A DNA stretch of 64,000 bases from Vanilla planifolia (lineage: Eukaryota; Streptophyta; Magnoliopsida; Asparagales; Orchidaceae). Each line of letters opens with the position of its first letter. Position 1 is the first letter of the stretch. The notes below the pieces were generated by a model, which worked only from the letters and a program-made list of their open reading frames with translations, was not told where the DNA came from and searched no databases. Position numbers and translations under genes: made by a program. Shown one piece after another: positions 46,835 through 60,795 of this stretch. The stretch lies in contig CM043869.1 of NCBI GenBank assembly GCA_023846275.1, forward strand, positions 21,992,237 to 22,056,236, written 5' to 3'.

Positions 46835-47132
46835 CCTTTAATATTTTATGTTTTACATATTTTTTAATTTTTGATATTTAAATATGCCAATATCTAAAAA
46901 TAAAGCAATTTCAAAGTAGATAGATTAATAAGCTATAAAGGAATGTTACATTTTTAAGATATAAAGATGTTTGATATTTAAATATGTCAATATCTAATGT
47001 TTCAAGATTAAAGATGTTTTAATGTGTATGCCAATATCTGATTATAATAGAGAAGAAAATTTCAATATTGGCATATATAAAAATATTTGAAAGAAATATT
47101 AAAAAATATGTTAAAACATAAAATATTAAAGG
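46835..47132. repeat. Inverted repeat with arms of 61-70 bp
   Basis: The left arm 46,835-46,895 (starting CCTTTAATATTTTATGTTTT) is the reverse complement of the right arm 47,063-47,132, with some mismatches and a few extra bases on the right. A further partial arm of the right type lies at 46,769-46,794, so a smaller hairpin with the left arm is also possible. The spacer of about 167 bp carries a stretch related to the satellite (46,930-46,973). No terminal motif of a known MITE family was recognised. Confidence 0.75.
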
Positions 47133-47209
47133 AATGTTAAAACTGAAATCCAACCAAAATATCGATATTGAAATATTCCAATTTAAAAAAAAAATTTAAA
47201 TCCAACCAA

Positions 47210-48450
47210 ATCTTGTTACTTTTTTGTCACTTTGAGTTGCTTATTGTATATATTTAACAATTTTTAGTTATTTTAATTTTTAGTGGAGACTTATTTAATA
47301 TTAAAATAATATTACCTCATTCTTACTGATTAATTAATTTTGAAATTTTTAGTAGTTGCAAAATAAGTCTAATAAAGACGAAAGAAATGTAGTTTGCTTT
47401 TTATCAACAGACTTTAAAAATTAAATATTCATTCAACTTAAATCTTTTATTTTCTAAGTATTTTGGCATGTTTTGCGAGAATTTTATTTGTTCTAAATAT
47501 TTCGATCAATGATGTTATACTAAATCTCCTCAGCTTGTTAAATTACAACTTTCCCTTAAAGTTTATCTTATTTTCTAAAATGATCTTCCACGATTTTATT
47601 ATATTAATTCAAAACTCCAATTCATCTCTTATTCGAACTTTACAATGTTTTTGATTGGTTATTTTACATTACTTTAATTTATATCATTTCAACATTAATA
47701 TATATTTGTTGTACATCAAAGCAATACTATAATATTATTTTTACTTGTTTACTTTCATAATTTGTAGTAATTCTAAATAAGGAAAGATCAAGAATAAACA
47801 AAGTTCATTGCATTTGGCTCAATGAGGTTTGTCAAGTTAAATATTCATTTATCATATGTTTATCTATTCTATTTACACTGTTAGTCCTTAATAATTTTAG
47901 GCAAGGATTGATTAACATTGAACAAACATCGTTGGAGTTGTCTAGATGAGCTCCATCCATCAAAATATTGATTTTTTAAACTCTTTATGTTTTTGGCGTT
48001 CTTTACAAGACATTAATTTTATACCTAATTATATGATAAAAAAATGTGGCACTCAATCTCTTTAGTATCTTGGAATGTGATTTTCTCATATAATGTATCT
48101 CTTTCCTTCAAATTTTTATTTTGAATTGATTATAATAATTTGAAATACTAATTGTCCTCCTCTATGACTTTAACATCACTTTAATTTACTTATATTACTA
48201 TGGTTGCTCTTTGCTTATTAAAAAACTTATTATATATTTAAATAATATTAGAATAATAATTTGCTATTATTATTCTAATATTAAATAAAGATATAACAAA
48301 TTTGATAATAGGAAAAATGTGTTAATGCTTTTTTAATTTGATGTTATAGAATAATTCAAAACTAAGTTTTATTGAGACATCAAATGTCATTAGGACTAAT
48401 TGCAATGAGCACTTTGAAATTAAATATTTATTTTTTAATATTTTTAATTT
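47210..48450 (-). repeat. 420-bp satellite, minus-strand block
   Basis: About three monomers lie in the orientation opposite to the main array. On the plus strand they show the reverse-complement marks of the monomer: TTTTGGCATG (47,462), a GATGTTATACTAAATCTCCTCAGC-type block (47,512), TAGTATCTTGGAATG (48,062) and AATGTCATTAGGACTAATTGCAATGAGC (48,383). Several monomers are shortened. Confidence 0.8.
48243..48283. repeat. Perfect 17-bp palindrome with 7-base loop
   Basis: The arms 48,243-48,259 (TAATATTAGAATAATAA) and 48,267-48,283 (TTATTATTCTAATATTA) are exact reverse complements. It lies inside the minus-strand satellite block, about 170-320 bp left of the orientation switch. Confidence 0.95.
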
Positions 48451-48559
48451 TTTTAATATTTTATGTTTTAACATATTTGAAAAATATTTGTTCACCTCAA
48501 GTGAAACTTATTTAATATTATTAATTAACAACTAATTAAATAAGAAAAAATTATAACAA

Positions 48560-51500
48560 AATATTACTTCAATATTATGTAAAAGAATATTAAAGCTAAA
48601 ATGTGATAAATTAAAGAAATGCTAGATAACCAAATCAAAGTAATGAAAATGTTACATGAGAGTAGCACTGGTGGTAAATAATGCAATAACCAAAGGGAAA
48701 AATTAAGAAAAATGAGTTAAATTACACTAACAAAAGCACTCCAAGATGCTAAAGAGATCAATCCTAACCCCATAAAATAACAAATTAGTTGTGAATTAAA
48801 ATTTCTCATAAAATGTATAAAAATGAATGCTTATATGATATGAGCTAATTGAGATAAGTTTAATGACTATTTTGTATCTCCATCATATCATTTTTGGAAT
48901 TTCTATCAATTAGCGTAGTTAATAAGCACAAAAAAATAATAAATTTTTACTTAAATAATAAGTAAATATATATATATTAGAGCCATAATAAAAAAATTCG
49001 AAGCAACATATTATAAATAAATAATGGCACTATAATGGCCACACATGTAAAGATGTAGAGTAGAATCATTATATAAAAAACTCAAAGCACTAAATTTTAA
49101 AAAATAAGATAAATTACCTCAAAATAGTTTAGTCTAAATATTAAGCAGATTGAGTGTAACATACAATAATTTAAAAAATTATAAATAAAAAATATTTCTT
49201 ATAATGTGATGAAACCATACAAAAAATATTTTAAAATAAAGGAATTAATATATAATTGGAAAGAGCTCAAGGAGATGAGTCAAACAACATTTATTTTGTC
49301 TCGATTTTGCCTTATTTTGAGCTATGACGATGTACAAAATTACAATTTCTTAAAAATAATAAATTATTTTAATATCTAGAAAAAATATAACAAACTTCAA
49401 ATATCATAAATAGATGTCAACTAATTTAACAAAAGCAAATGGACATTTGAAAGCATCAGAAAAATTGTGTAGGAAAGTTGTGATCCAAGATACTAAGGAG
49501 ATCAAGTGTCACTGCCTCGATTGCAATATCATGTATGAATCACATTATCTTGAAAAATATGCCAATTTTGAATAGAGCCCATTGGGATGAGTGGAACTTT
49601 GCTTGTTTTGTATTAAATGGACCTTGTTTGAAATAACCATGATTACAAAAGCAAAAACGCAAAAAAATAAAAAAGCATCATTTTAATATTGAGTAAAAAT
49701 ATTTTTAAAGCGAAAAAGTGGTAACTTAAAAAAAATATAACAAGAAAATGTGACATGAATGTCACATGATAAGAGATTTAGATGAAAAACATTAAAATGT
49801 ATCCTTAATTGGATGCAGGTTTTCAAGACAAGTACAAAAAAAATGGTATCAACATGATCACACTTCATCTGAAATTATTATAAACTATAAATGTGAATAT
49901 GAAAAAAGATAATAAACTTATTTTTTAATATTATGTAAATATATGTATGGATGGAATGTGTTAAAAGGAGGAAATGTGATAAAAGAAACTCAAAGTGATG
50001 TAATGGAATAAGAGATGAGATTTAATGTAATATAGCAATATAACCAAAGAAAGGGTAAAATAAGATGAAATTAATAGCTATTAAGGAATGTTACATTTCC
50101 AAGATATAAAGATGTTCGAGAGTAACATCCTCAATTGACAATTCAGTTACATATCAAAATATTTCAAATTGTATGGCAAAATAATAGAAAAGAAAATATT
50201 TAAAAAGGTAATAATCAATTTTTCTTTGCATAGAATTGACTCAGAAAAATCCAATGAGGTTTATTTCATCTCAATTGGTCTTTTTCTTAATTTCTATGAA
50301 TTACTAATGTAAATATGTATAAATAATAATTTATTAGTATTATAATAATAGGTAAAAATATGTGAAAGAAAAAATGAGATAAATTTAGGCAATGTAATGT
50401 AACAAACTAAAGAAGATACATAGGTTACATGATGGAAGAATTAGTGTTTTATTATTATATAACAAGTCAAAGAGAAAATTTTTAGAAAGTGTGACAAATT
50501 ATATTGTATATTTCCACTTTAAGATACTAAAGATATCAAGTATTGCATCCTCAATCATCAAGAATTATGCTATCAAAACTATATTAAAAAGTGTAAAATA
50601 ATATTAGAAAATAAAAATTTTTAAAATTATAAAAAAATATGTTGGATAGGTCTTTGCAGAAAGTTAAATGATGTTTATTTTATCTAGTTCAAAACATTTT
50701 TGGAATTACAATTAATTATTAAAAAATTAATCATAAATAAATTAAATTAATATTTCAAATTTTAAATAATTACTTATTAAAAAAATTAAGATAAATTGAT
50801 GTACAATAATACACCCAAAACAAAGCAGTATAGAGGTAGGAAAAAAATAAAGTTAAAGTTATGTTGTAATATAGTCAAATCATTGAAAAAAATCTTGAGA
50901 AATGTGATAAATTTTATAACAAATTTGCACTTAGAGATATTAAGGAGATCAAGAGTAATGTCCTCAATCATTAAATTTAGAATGAAAATAAATATCTTAT
51001 GTAATATGCCAAAACCATAAAAAATAAAAAAATTCAAAAATAAAGAAATGCATGCATTGTTAGACAAAGAACATTGGGACAACTCTAATAATCTTTTCTT
51101 ATATCGATTTCACTTGGTATGGAAACATAGTGAATTACAATAGTTAATAAGAAAAAAATTTAATAAATTATTATTTTAATATCAAGTAAAAATATATTTA
51201 AACTTAAATGAGATAAATTAAGGCAATTAAGTGTAACAAAATAAAAGTGATATAAAGATCACTTAAAAGTCGATTTAGAATTACAAAGTAATATAACAAG
51301 AATAGGAAAAAAATTAAAAGAATGAGAGAAATTGTAGTTTACGATTGCATTCCAAGTTGCTAAAGAGATTGAGTGTAACTTCGATGACAATCAAATTATG
51401 TATAAATTCGATGTCATGTAAGGTAAGCTAGCTATAAAAGTAAAAATATTTGAAAATATAGAAATAAATACTTACTGTAATAGAGCTCCTTGAGCCTAAT

Positions 51501-54500
51501 GCAATGACATTTAGTTTGTCTTGATTAGACATAATTTAGAATTACTATGAATGACCAAAATTAATTAGAATGAATAACAATGAACTATTATTTAATATAA
51601 AGTAAATATATAATAAAGATAAAATAAGATAAATTGAAGCAATAAAATATAACCAAATCAAATTGATTTAATGGTCACCCAAAAGGAGATTTAAAGTTAC
51701 ATCTTATTGTGGAAAAATAAAAATAAAATATTTTAGGAAATCGGATAAATTTTATGCGAAAGTTGTACTCCAAGTTGCTACCTATATCGATTGTATCAAT
51801 CATGATCATCAAATTTGGTTAGGATCAAAATGTTTAGTAAAGTATTCAAATACCATAGAAAGTAAAATAAGTAAAAATACATAAGCCAACATTTTCTTAA
51901 AATCAAAAGTCAATACAATTTTAACATCAATTATCTCATCTCAATAGGACCTCGATCTAGTTTGCAAAAAATTACGAAAGAAAAGAATAATAAATAGAAA
52001 TAAACCACTATTTCAATATTAAAATATTTTGAAATATAAAATGAGATAAATTGAAGTGATATAATGTTATCAAATGAAAGCGACATCAAAACAGATGTTG
52101 AGTTACATAAAAATATAACCAAATCAATGAAATATTTGGATCACTTGAGTGAAAAACTAGAGTTTCATATTCACATAACCAAATCTAAAAAAAATATTTT
52201 GGAAAGATGTGTTCCATGTAGGTAAAGGTGTCGAGTGTAATGGCATCTATTGTCAAAACATATACAAAAGAAAAGGTCTCCTAAGACATGCCAAAACCCT
52301 AGATTTTAAAACATTTAAAATTATAGAAATTAACATTTTATTCAATAGAGCCCATCAAGAAGACCCTATGATGATTATTTTATTTTGATTGGATTTAGTT
52401 TGGTTAAATGTTAATTATGATAGTAAATAAATATAAAGAAAAATATTATGCTTTTTATGTTAAGTAAATATAAATTAAATTTGAAATGAAATAAATTCTT
52501 AGAATTTAACATCACCAAATAAAATCAAGGTTATGGAAACATAATAATAAAAATAGAGTTTTATAGTAATATAACCAAATCAAAGTAGAAAATTTGAACA
52601 AATGAGATTAGTTAATATACAAATTTATAATTCAAAATACTGAAGAGATCGAGTATAACATCATTGATAATTAAATTAGGTATGAGTTGAAATTTCATTA
52701 AAGCATATCAAAACACTAAAAAATAAATCATTGAAAAGAATAAAATTAAAGTAACTAATAGGATAAAGCTTATGGAGATGAGTCCAAAGATACTTATTTC
52801 CTCTCTATCAAACATTGTTTTGACTTAATTTTGACTAGCAAAGTTAAAGCAAAAAGAATAATAATTTACTTTTTTTGTAAAAGGTAACTGCATATTAACA
52901 TTGAAATAAGGTAAATTTAAGTGATGCAATAACACCTAATTAAAGAAAATTAAATACTATAAGAGAAAATAAATAGTTTTTTTAAGTAATATTAAAAATA
53001 ATAAAAAAGAGATAAATTTTACAAGAATGTTACAGACCAATCTATTAACTAGATCAAGTGTGACATCATCAATCACCAACCCTTTTTTGACAAAGTTTTC
53101 AACTCTATTATACCTTATTTTGAATTAAATCAAATTAGCAAAGTAAAGTAGCATTGAAAAATTTTAAATTAAAAATTTTAATATTATGTAAATGAATATT
53201 AACATAAAATTACATAAATTAAAGTAATGTATTGCTGCCAAAACAAAGTTAAGTAAAGGTCAAAAGAGAGAAGATTTGGAGTTACATGGTAATTGAACTA
53301 AGCTGGTTGAGATGAGCATAATGACATTTGCCTTCTTTTGATTGAACCTCAAGAGGAGTTATTATGAATTACAATAGCAATAAGTATAGATAACAATAAA
53401 TTTTTATTTTAATGTTAACTAAATTTTTATTAATGCTAATGAAAGATAAATTAAAGTAATGAAAAATAATAAAATCATTGACATGTAATAGTAACATGAA
53501 AGGAGAGTTAGACTTACATAATAATATAGCTAAATCAAAGTCAAACATTTGACAAAATGAGTAAAACTTTATTTCAAAGTTTCTTTCAAAGATGCTAAGG
53601 ATATGTATTGTAACATAATTAATCATCAAATCTTGTATTAATTAAAAATTTTATTAAAACATGTCAAATCCCTAGAATATATATCTTTTATAAATATAAA
53701 AAATGAATATTTGATTCGTTAAAGCTCATCAAGATGAGTTTGTGACATTTTTTATTCTTGGTTAGACTTTGTTTATAGTTACTACAAATTTCAATAGTAT
53801 AAAAGCATAAACATAAATAAATTATTTTTTATTTTTGGTCAATATATATTAATAAAGAGAAGAGAAATGTTTAAGCAATAGAATATACAAAATCCAAGAA
53901 ACATGATGGTCATATAAGACAAGAATTAGAATTTCATAGTAAAACTATAAAATTAGAACAAAAAATTTCAATAATTAAGGTAAATTACATGAGAAAGCTA
54001 CAATCTATAACGCTTAGGAGAGTGTGAATTCATTTTCTACAAAATCATGCGCGATTCAAAACATCTTGTAAAGCCTACCAAAACCTAGATCAATATTAGA
54101 TTTGAAAATATAAAAATAAATTTTGAATTATACAGAGCTAGTTGAGATTAGTCTAATGAAAATATAACAGTAATTGATGAAAAATTAATATTATCAAATA
54201 TAAGATTTGAGGTTGAGTTACAGTGTAATACATCAAAATCTATTCAAAAAACCTTAAGAACAAATGTTAATTGAAGGTGAAAACTATATTTTAAAAAATT
54301 AAATAGCTTGATTGTAACTTTCTTAATCAAGTTTAATATGAATAAAAATTTAGAAAGAAAAATTTTGTAAAGAATAAAATTTAATATTTTATTTTATAGA
54401 GCTCCTTGAGATGAGTCTGATGGGGTATGTTCTTTCTCGATTATACTTTTTTAGAATTCCTCCAAAAAATTGAACAAAATAATCCTTAATATAAAAAATT

Positions 54501-57500
54501 TATTATTTTAATATTTTTTAAATAAATATTAAATCTAAAATGAGATATATTAAAGCAATGTAAAATAACTAAAATAAACACATGTAAAATTACATGAATG
54601 GTGATTTATAAGTGCATAGTAAGATAGTAAAATCATGTAAAAAAGTTTTAAAAATGATATAAATTGTATAAGATGACTATATTCAAAGATACAAAGGAGA
54701 TCAAGTTTAATATCATCAACCATCAAGTTAATAGAAATTAAAATATCTATTAAACCTTCTTAAAACTTTATAAAATATATAGAGTTATAAAAATAAAATT
54801 TTAATGGGATAGAGCTTATCAAGATGAGTCCAACAATATTTATTTCTTTTTCATTTTATTTAATAAAAATTACCACAAACTACAAAGCTAAATAAGCCTA
54901 AATATTTAAAAATTATTTATTTATATCAATTTAATATATATTAAATCTAAAATTAGATAAATTTAAAACAACTAATGTAATGAATTATAAGACATTTATT
55001 GCTCACATAGGAGGTGGTTTAGACCTACATAGCAATATTCAAAAATTAAAATAAAATATTTTAAAAATCACATAAATTACATAAGAAAGCTGCATTATAA
55101 GATAAAAAGATGATAAAGTTTAACATCCTAAGTGCTGAGGTATGCCATGATTTGAAATGACTCATAAAGCATACAACAACACTATCAAATAAAATATTTT
55201 AAAACATAAAAATTATTATATAATTAGACATAGCCAATAATGAGGAGTCAAACGACACTTTTTTTTAATTGGAACATTCAATTAGTAAAAATTACTAAAA
55301 CAAAAAGCAAAAATAAAATAGTTTTATTATTTGGGTAACAGGTAATCATTTCATAAAGCTCAACATGAGATTAATTAAAGTATTATAATATAACAAAATC
55401 AAAGTGATTTAAAGGTCACATAAGAGGAAAGTTGGAGCTTTAATGTATTATAAATAAAATTGAAGCTAATAATTTTAAAAAATGAGATAACATGTATAGA
55501 AAATTGCATTCAAAGATGCTAACAAGAATGATTGTAACATCATCAATGGCAAAAAAATGCAACTTGAGCTGGTTGATATGAGTTCAATAACATTTATTTC
55601 ATCTTAATTAGACATCATCTCAAACTATAGTGGATTTAAAAATAAATGAGCATAAACAATGATAAATTAGTTTTGGTAATTATATAATAAAATAAAAAAT
55701 TAGATTAAATGAATTATTAAAATATAATTAAGTTAAAGTTATGTAAATTTCACAAGAGTGAAGATTTAAAGCTTAATACAAGCTAAAAAATCAAAGCCAA
55801 AAATTTGAAGAAATGAACAAAATCCTATGATATAATTTCATTTGAAGATATTACCAAAATAGAGTATTGCTTCCTTGATCATCAAATAAAGTGCCAACTA
55901 TAGTCTCTTATTAACAAAGACAAAAATATAAGAAAAATTTAAAAATTAAAAAAAGAGTACTTATTTAAAACAAGATTATTAAGATGAGTCCAACAGCATC
56001 TATTTCATCTTGATCATGGCATGTTTAAAATTACCATGAACTTCCAAAGTAAATAATCATGAATAAAAATAAAGTATTATTTTAATATCAAGAAAATATA
56101 TATTAAAGCTAAGATAAGATAAATTTAAATTGTGTAGTACAACTAAATCGAAGAAATAAAGTTTATGTTATCTCATCAAGCCTCATTTGGAATTGTCATA
56201 ACTAAAAACTTTTATAAGAATAAATTATAAGATGATATAATTTTGATATTACATAAATTTATATTAAAGTTAAAATAAGAAAAATTGAAACTATATAATC
56301 AAAGCAATGTTAAGTGTTACATAAAGTGTATTTAGAGCTAATAGTAATATAGCAAAATTTAAGTAAAAGACTTAAAGAAATGAAATAATTTATAGGATAA
56401 AATTATATTGCATGATACTAATGAAATTAAGTCCAACATGCATGATAATCAAATCATGTACAAACAAAAAAATATTTTAAACTGTAGTGAACTCAAAAGA
56501 ATTTTTAAAATAATAAAATTAAAATTTAATTTGATAGAACTCTAAGTGAGTCCAATGATATTTATTTTTATAAAGAGTTCATAGATGAGACCTTGATCAT
56601 CAAATCATTTATGAATCAAAGAATTTTATGAAGTGTTCCCAAATAATAAAAAGAAATTACAAATATAAAAAATGAATTTTGAACTATATTAAGCTCATAC
56701 AATCCTGCATAGTGACATTAGTTTCATTAGTCTAAGACCATGTTCTAAAACATTATAAATTTCTAAATTTAGACAATCATAAATAATAATAACTTATTAT
56801 TTTAATATTAAATAGTTATATATTAAACTTGAAATGAAATAAATCAAACCAATGTAACCAAATCAAATATATTCAACATAAAAGGTGCCATGATAATACA
56901 TTTAGAGTTACACAATAGGATAAACAAATAAAAATGAAAAAAATTAAAAAATAGGATAAATTACACACTAAATTTACATTCAAAGAAATTAAGGAGATTA
57001 AGGACAATATCCTCGATCATGAAATCTAATTAAAATAAATCATGACTTATAAAGCATTAAAAAATTTAAAAATTAATATTTTGATAGAGCTCATTGAGAT
57101 GATTCTAATGATATTCATTTTATCCAAATCAGACCTTATAGAGAATGATGACAAAATGCAAAAATAAGTTAGCATTAATAATAATAAATTATAATTAAAA
57201 TATTAACTAGATATATATATTAAAGAAAATGGATATAAATTAAAGCAATGTAATACATCCAAATCAATGTGATATACAAGTTATAACTAAATAGATTTAG
57301 AGTTACAAAGTAATATAACCAAATTATTATAAAATATTTGAAGAAATAAGAAAAATTATAACACATTCAGTGGTACTAAGGAGATCAATGTTGTCAATAA
57401 GGGTGATATTTAGAATTTCTCTAAAATATGAAAGAAAAGAATCACTAATAATAATAAATTATTTCATTAATATTACATAAATATATATTAAATAAAAAAT

Positions 57501-59390
57501 GAGATAAATTGAGGCAAAGGAATATAACAAAATAAGACATGTAAAAGTAACATCACATAAAATTTTTGGTTAGTTAATAATATAACTTAATCAAGGTGAA
57601 AAATTGAGAAAACAAGAAAACTTATGTTGAAAAGTTGCATTCAATAATTTGAAGGACATTGTGTTTAGCACCCTCAATCATCAAATAAGTATAGAATCAA
57701 AATAACACATAAGGTGTGACAAAATTTAAGAAATTAAAGTGTTAACAAAATATACAAAATTGAATATTTAATTTCGTAGTGCTCTTCTAATTTTATATAA
57801 AAATATAAATCGAAACTTGTTTATACTGAAGTAATCTAAAAATAGAAAATAAAAATAATACAAAGGTAATAAGAAAAGAGACTTAGGGTTGCATAGTACG
57901 ATAACTAAATCAAAGCAAAACATTAGAGAAAAGTTTATAAATTGTAAGATAAATTTGCATTGCAAGATACTAAAAACTTTGAATGTAATATTATTGATCA
58001 TCAAATTAAGTATAAATTAAAATGTATAACGAAAAATGCAAAAACCTTAGATAATAAAATATTTAAAAATAAGAAATAAATATCTAACCGGATAGAACTC
58101 ATTATCGTGAGTCCAACGGAAATTTCGTTATCTCAATCATACAACACTTAGAAATATTAACAAATTATAAAATTGAATAAGTATGAATGGCAATAAAATA
58201 TATTTTTAGTATTAGTTTAAACAAGAAAAAATAAAAAAAAGACATATAACCAAATCAGTGCATTGTAAAGCTCATATGAGTGTTGATTTAGAGTGAGATA
58301 GTAGTATACAAAATTTACCAAATATGAATCTTCGTAAATTATTAAAAAAAGCTGTACTCCAAAATACTAAGGATGTCAATTATAATTTTGTTAATTATAA
58401 AATATGTAGCAATGAAACTTTCTCATAAAACATTAAAAAAGCATTAAAAATGGATTTAAAAAATACAAACAAAAATTATTTAATTTGATAGAACTATCAA
58501 CATTAGTCATCCGACATTTGTTTAATCTTCATATAACTTTGTTCGGAATAACTACAAATTACGAAATTAAATAAATATAAATATTTAATAAATAAAATTT
58601 TAATATTAATTAAATAGTCATTAAAACTTAACTAACATAAAATAAAGTAATGTAATATAACTAAATTAAAGTGATGTAAACATCACATGAGTAGAGAACT
58701 TATGTTTCATAGTTATAAAACAAAGACAAAAAAATTTGAAGAGATTAGATAAACTGTAAAGAAATATTGTACTACAAGATACTGAAGAGATTATGTTTAA
58801 CATCCATGACCATACATCTTATTAGGATCAAAATATCTCATAAAATACACAAAAAATAAAAAATGATGTATTTATATAATAAATGAATAATAACTTCATA
58901 GAGCTCACAGAGATTAGCTAAACATCACTTATTTTATCTTCATCAAAATTTGTTTAGAAATGTTGTGAATTTAAAAATTAAAAAATAATAATAGATTAAT
59001 ATTTTTTAATTTTAATTAAATTTATATTATATTTAAAATGATATAAAATGATGCAATGTAATACAATAATATCATAGTGATGTAAATCTAAAATGAGAGG
59101 AGAATTAGAGGTTAGTAGTAATATCACCCCAAAAAGCAAATGATTTGAAGAATCACCATAAAATGTAGAAGAATACTACATTCTAAGACACTAAGGAAAT
59201 TGGGTGTAACTGCATTGTTTATCAAGCTAGGTATGAATTAAAACATCCATCTAAGAATGCTGAAGCCATAAAAAACATTAAAAAATATAAAATAAATATT
59301 TTAATGGGTAAACATTTTTTGGATATTTCTAATGATACTTATTTCATCTCTAAGGAAACTCGTTTTGTATTACTAGAATTTTCGAACTAT
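48560..59390 (+). repeat. Main array of a diverged satellite, monomer about 420 bp
   Basis: About 26 head-to-tail monomers. One recurring block resembles AAGGAGATCAAGTGTAACATC followed by CTCAATCATCAAATTA. It occurs at about 48,755, 49,147, 49,498, 50,110, 50,531, 50,944, 51,364, 51,784, 52,225, 52,645, 53,052, 53,599, 54,017, 54,304, 54,688, 55,108, 55,523, 55,856, 56,420, 56,993, 57,377, 57,653, 57,975, 58,368, 58,785 and 59,194. Many steps are 407-421 bp. Odd steps (for example 287 or 547) mark internal deletions or fusions. A second block, AGAGCTCATTGAGATGAGTCCAATGACATT-like, repeats in phase. Divergence is high, so the array is old. Small open frames inside it are by chance. Confidence 0.93.
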
Positions 59391-60710
59391 TTTTCAAATG
59401 TGAAGAAAAGTTAAAATTGTTTTGATTTGGTTAAATTATTCCATTTTGATTTACCATATTTTAAATTTTTTTTATAATTATTAGATATTAAAATAATAAT
59501 GTTTTGTTATTTATGATTATTTATTTTAATTTTTTTCATAATTCGGAAGAACACTAGATGAAGACAATTCAAATGTAATTAGAGTTATCTAAATTACATC
59601 TATCCAATTAAACATTTATTTTTGATATTCTTAAAATATTTTCTTTTGCATATTTTATAAAATAGTTTTGTTAGTACATGAATTGATGCTTGGGAATAAT
59701 ACATTTGATCTCGTTAGCTTATTTGATTTCTACATACGTTTATAGTTTGCCTTATTTCTTTATGTTTTTTTATTTTTTTGTTATATTAAAAGATAACTCT
59801 AAATCTCTTATCATGTGACCTTTAATTATTATTTATTTAAATATATTATATTATTTTTAATTTATTTAATTTCTGCTTTAATACTAATTTATTTAGTATT
59901 AAATTAATAATTTATTTTTATTTATGCTTATTTCAGTTCATATTTCAAAGTAATTTAAAATAGGATCTAATTGAGACTCGACAAAGGCTTTTAGATTCAC
60001 ATTAACTCTATCATATAAAATATGCATATATACAATTAAAACGTAAGCATATTCTTTTTTTGGATGTTCTTATATTTAATAATTATAAAGTCACCTTGAT
60101 GATCTCAATCTATACATTTGTTTACTTCAATATTTAAAAAAAAACTTTATTTTTAAAGTTTTAAAATGATTTGCAAGATATTTTAAGTCATGTTTTTTAA
60201 CCATCAAGGATGTCACACGCGGCCACCTAAACATGTCGAAGTGTAGCTTTCCTAAATAATATATTTTATTTATTCGAAATTTTCTTTTGATTAAGTTTTA
60301 TTTTTATGATACCCTAAAATAATATTTTACTTATCATAAAAAACTTAAGCTTATTTAAATTTAACTTTGACATATGTTTTCTTAATACTAAAATAATAGT
60401 TTATTATTATTTTTCGGTTACTTTAGTAATTTAACATATATTTTCTTAATATTAAAAGATGACATTGGACATGTCTCGATGAACTCTATCCAATTTAATA
60501 CTTTTTTCTTTTTTAAATATTTGATATCATTTCTTTAAATTTTTCTATTTTCTTTTATTATGTTATTATGAAACTCTAATTCCATTCTTTTGTGAGTATT
60601 ATATTTCTTTGATTTTATTAATTTACATTTCTTTAATTTATCTTAATTAAGCATTTATATGTATATATATAGGTCTATATATATATGTATATATATATAT
60701 GTATATATAA

Positions 60711-60795
<85 letters not shown>

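Larger units (their letters stand above)
43681..47209. other. AT-rich intergenic DNA, 3.5 kb
   Basis: No gene or transposon domain was found on either strand. The stretch contains a TA microsatellite (45,924-45,968) and a long inverted repeat (46,835-47,132). The left edge abuts the copia remnant and the right edge the satellite array. The frame at 43,936-44,133 on the minus strand has no features of a gene. Confidence 0.5.

Noticed and set aside
50786-51082. 98-codon open frame on the minus strand
   Set aside because: It lies across two satellite monomers and is not conserved between them.
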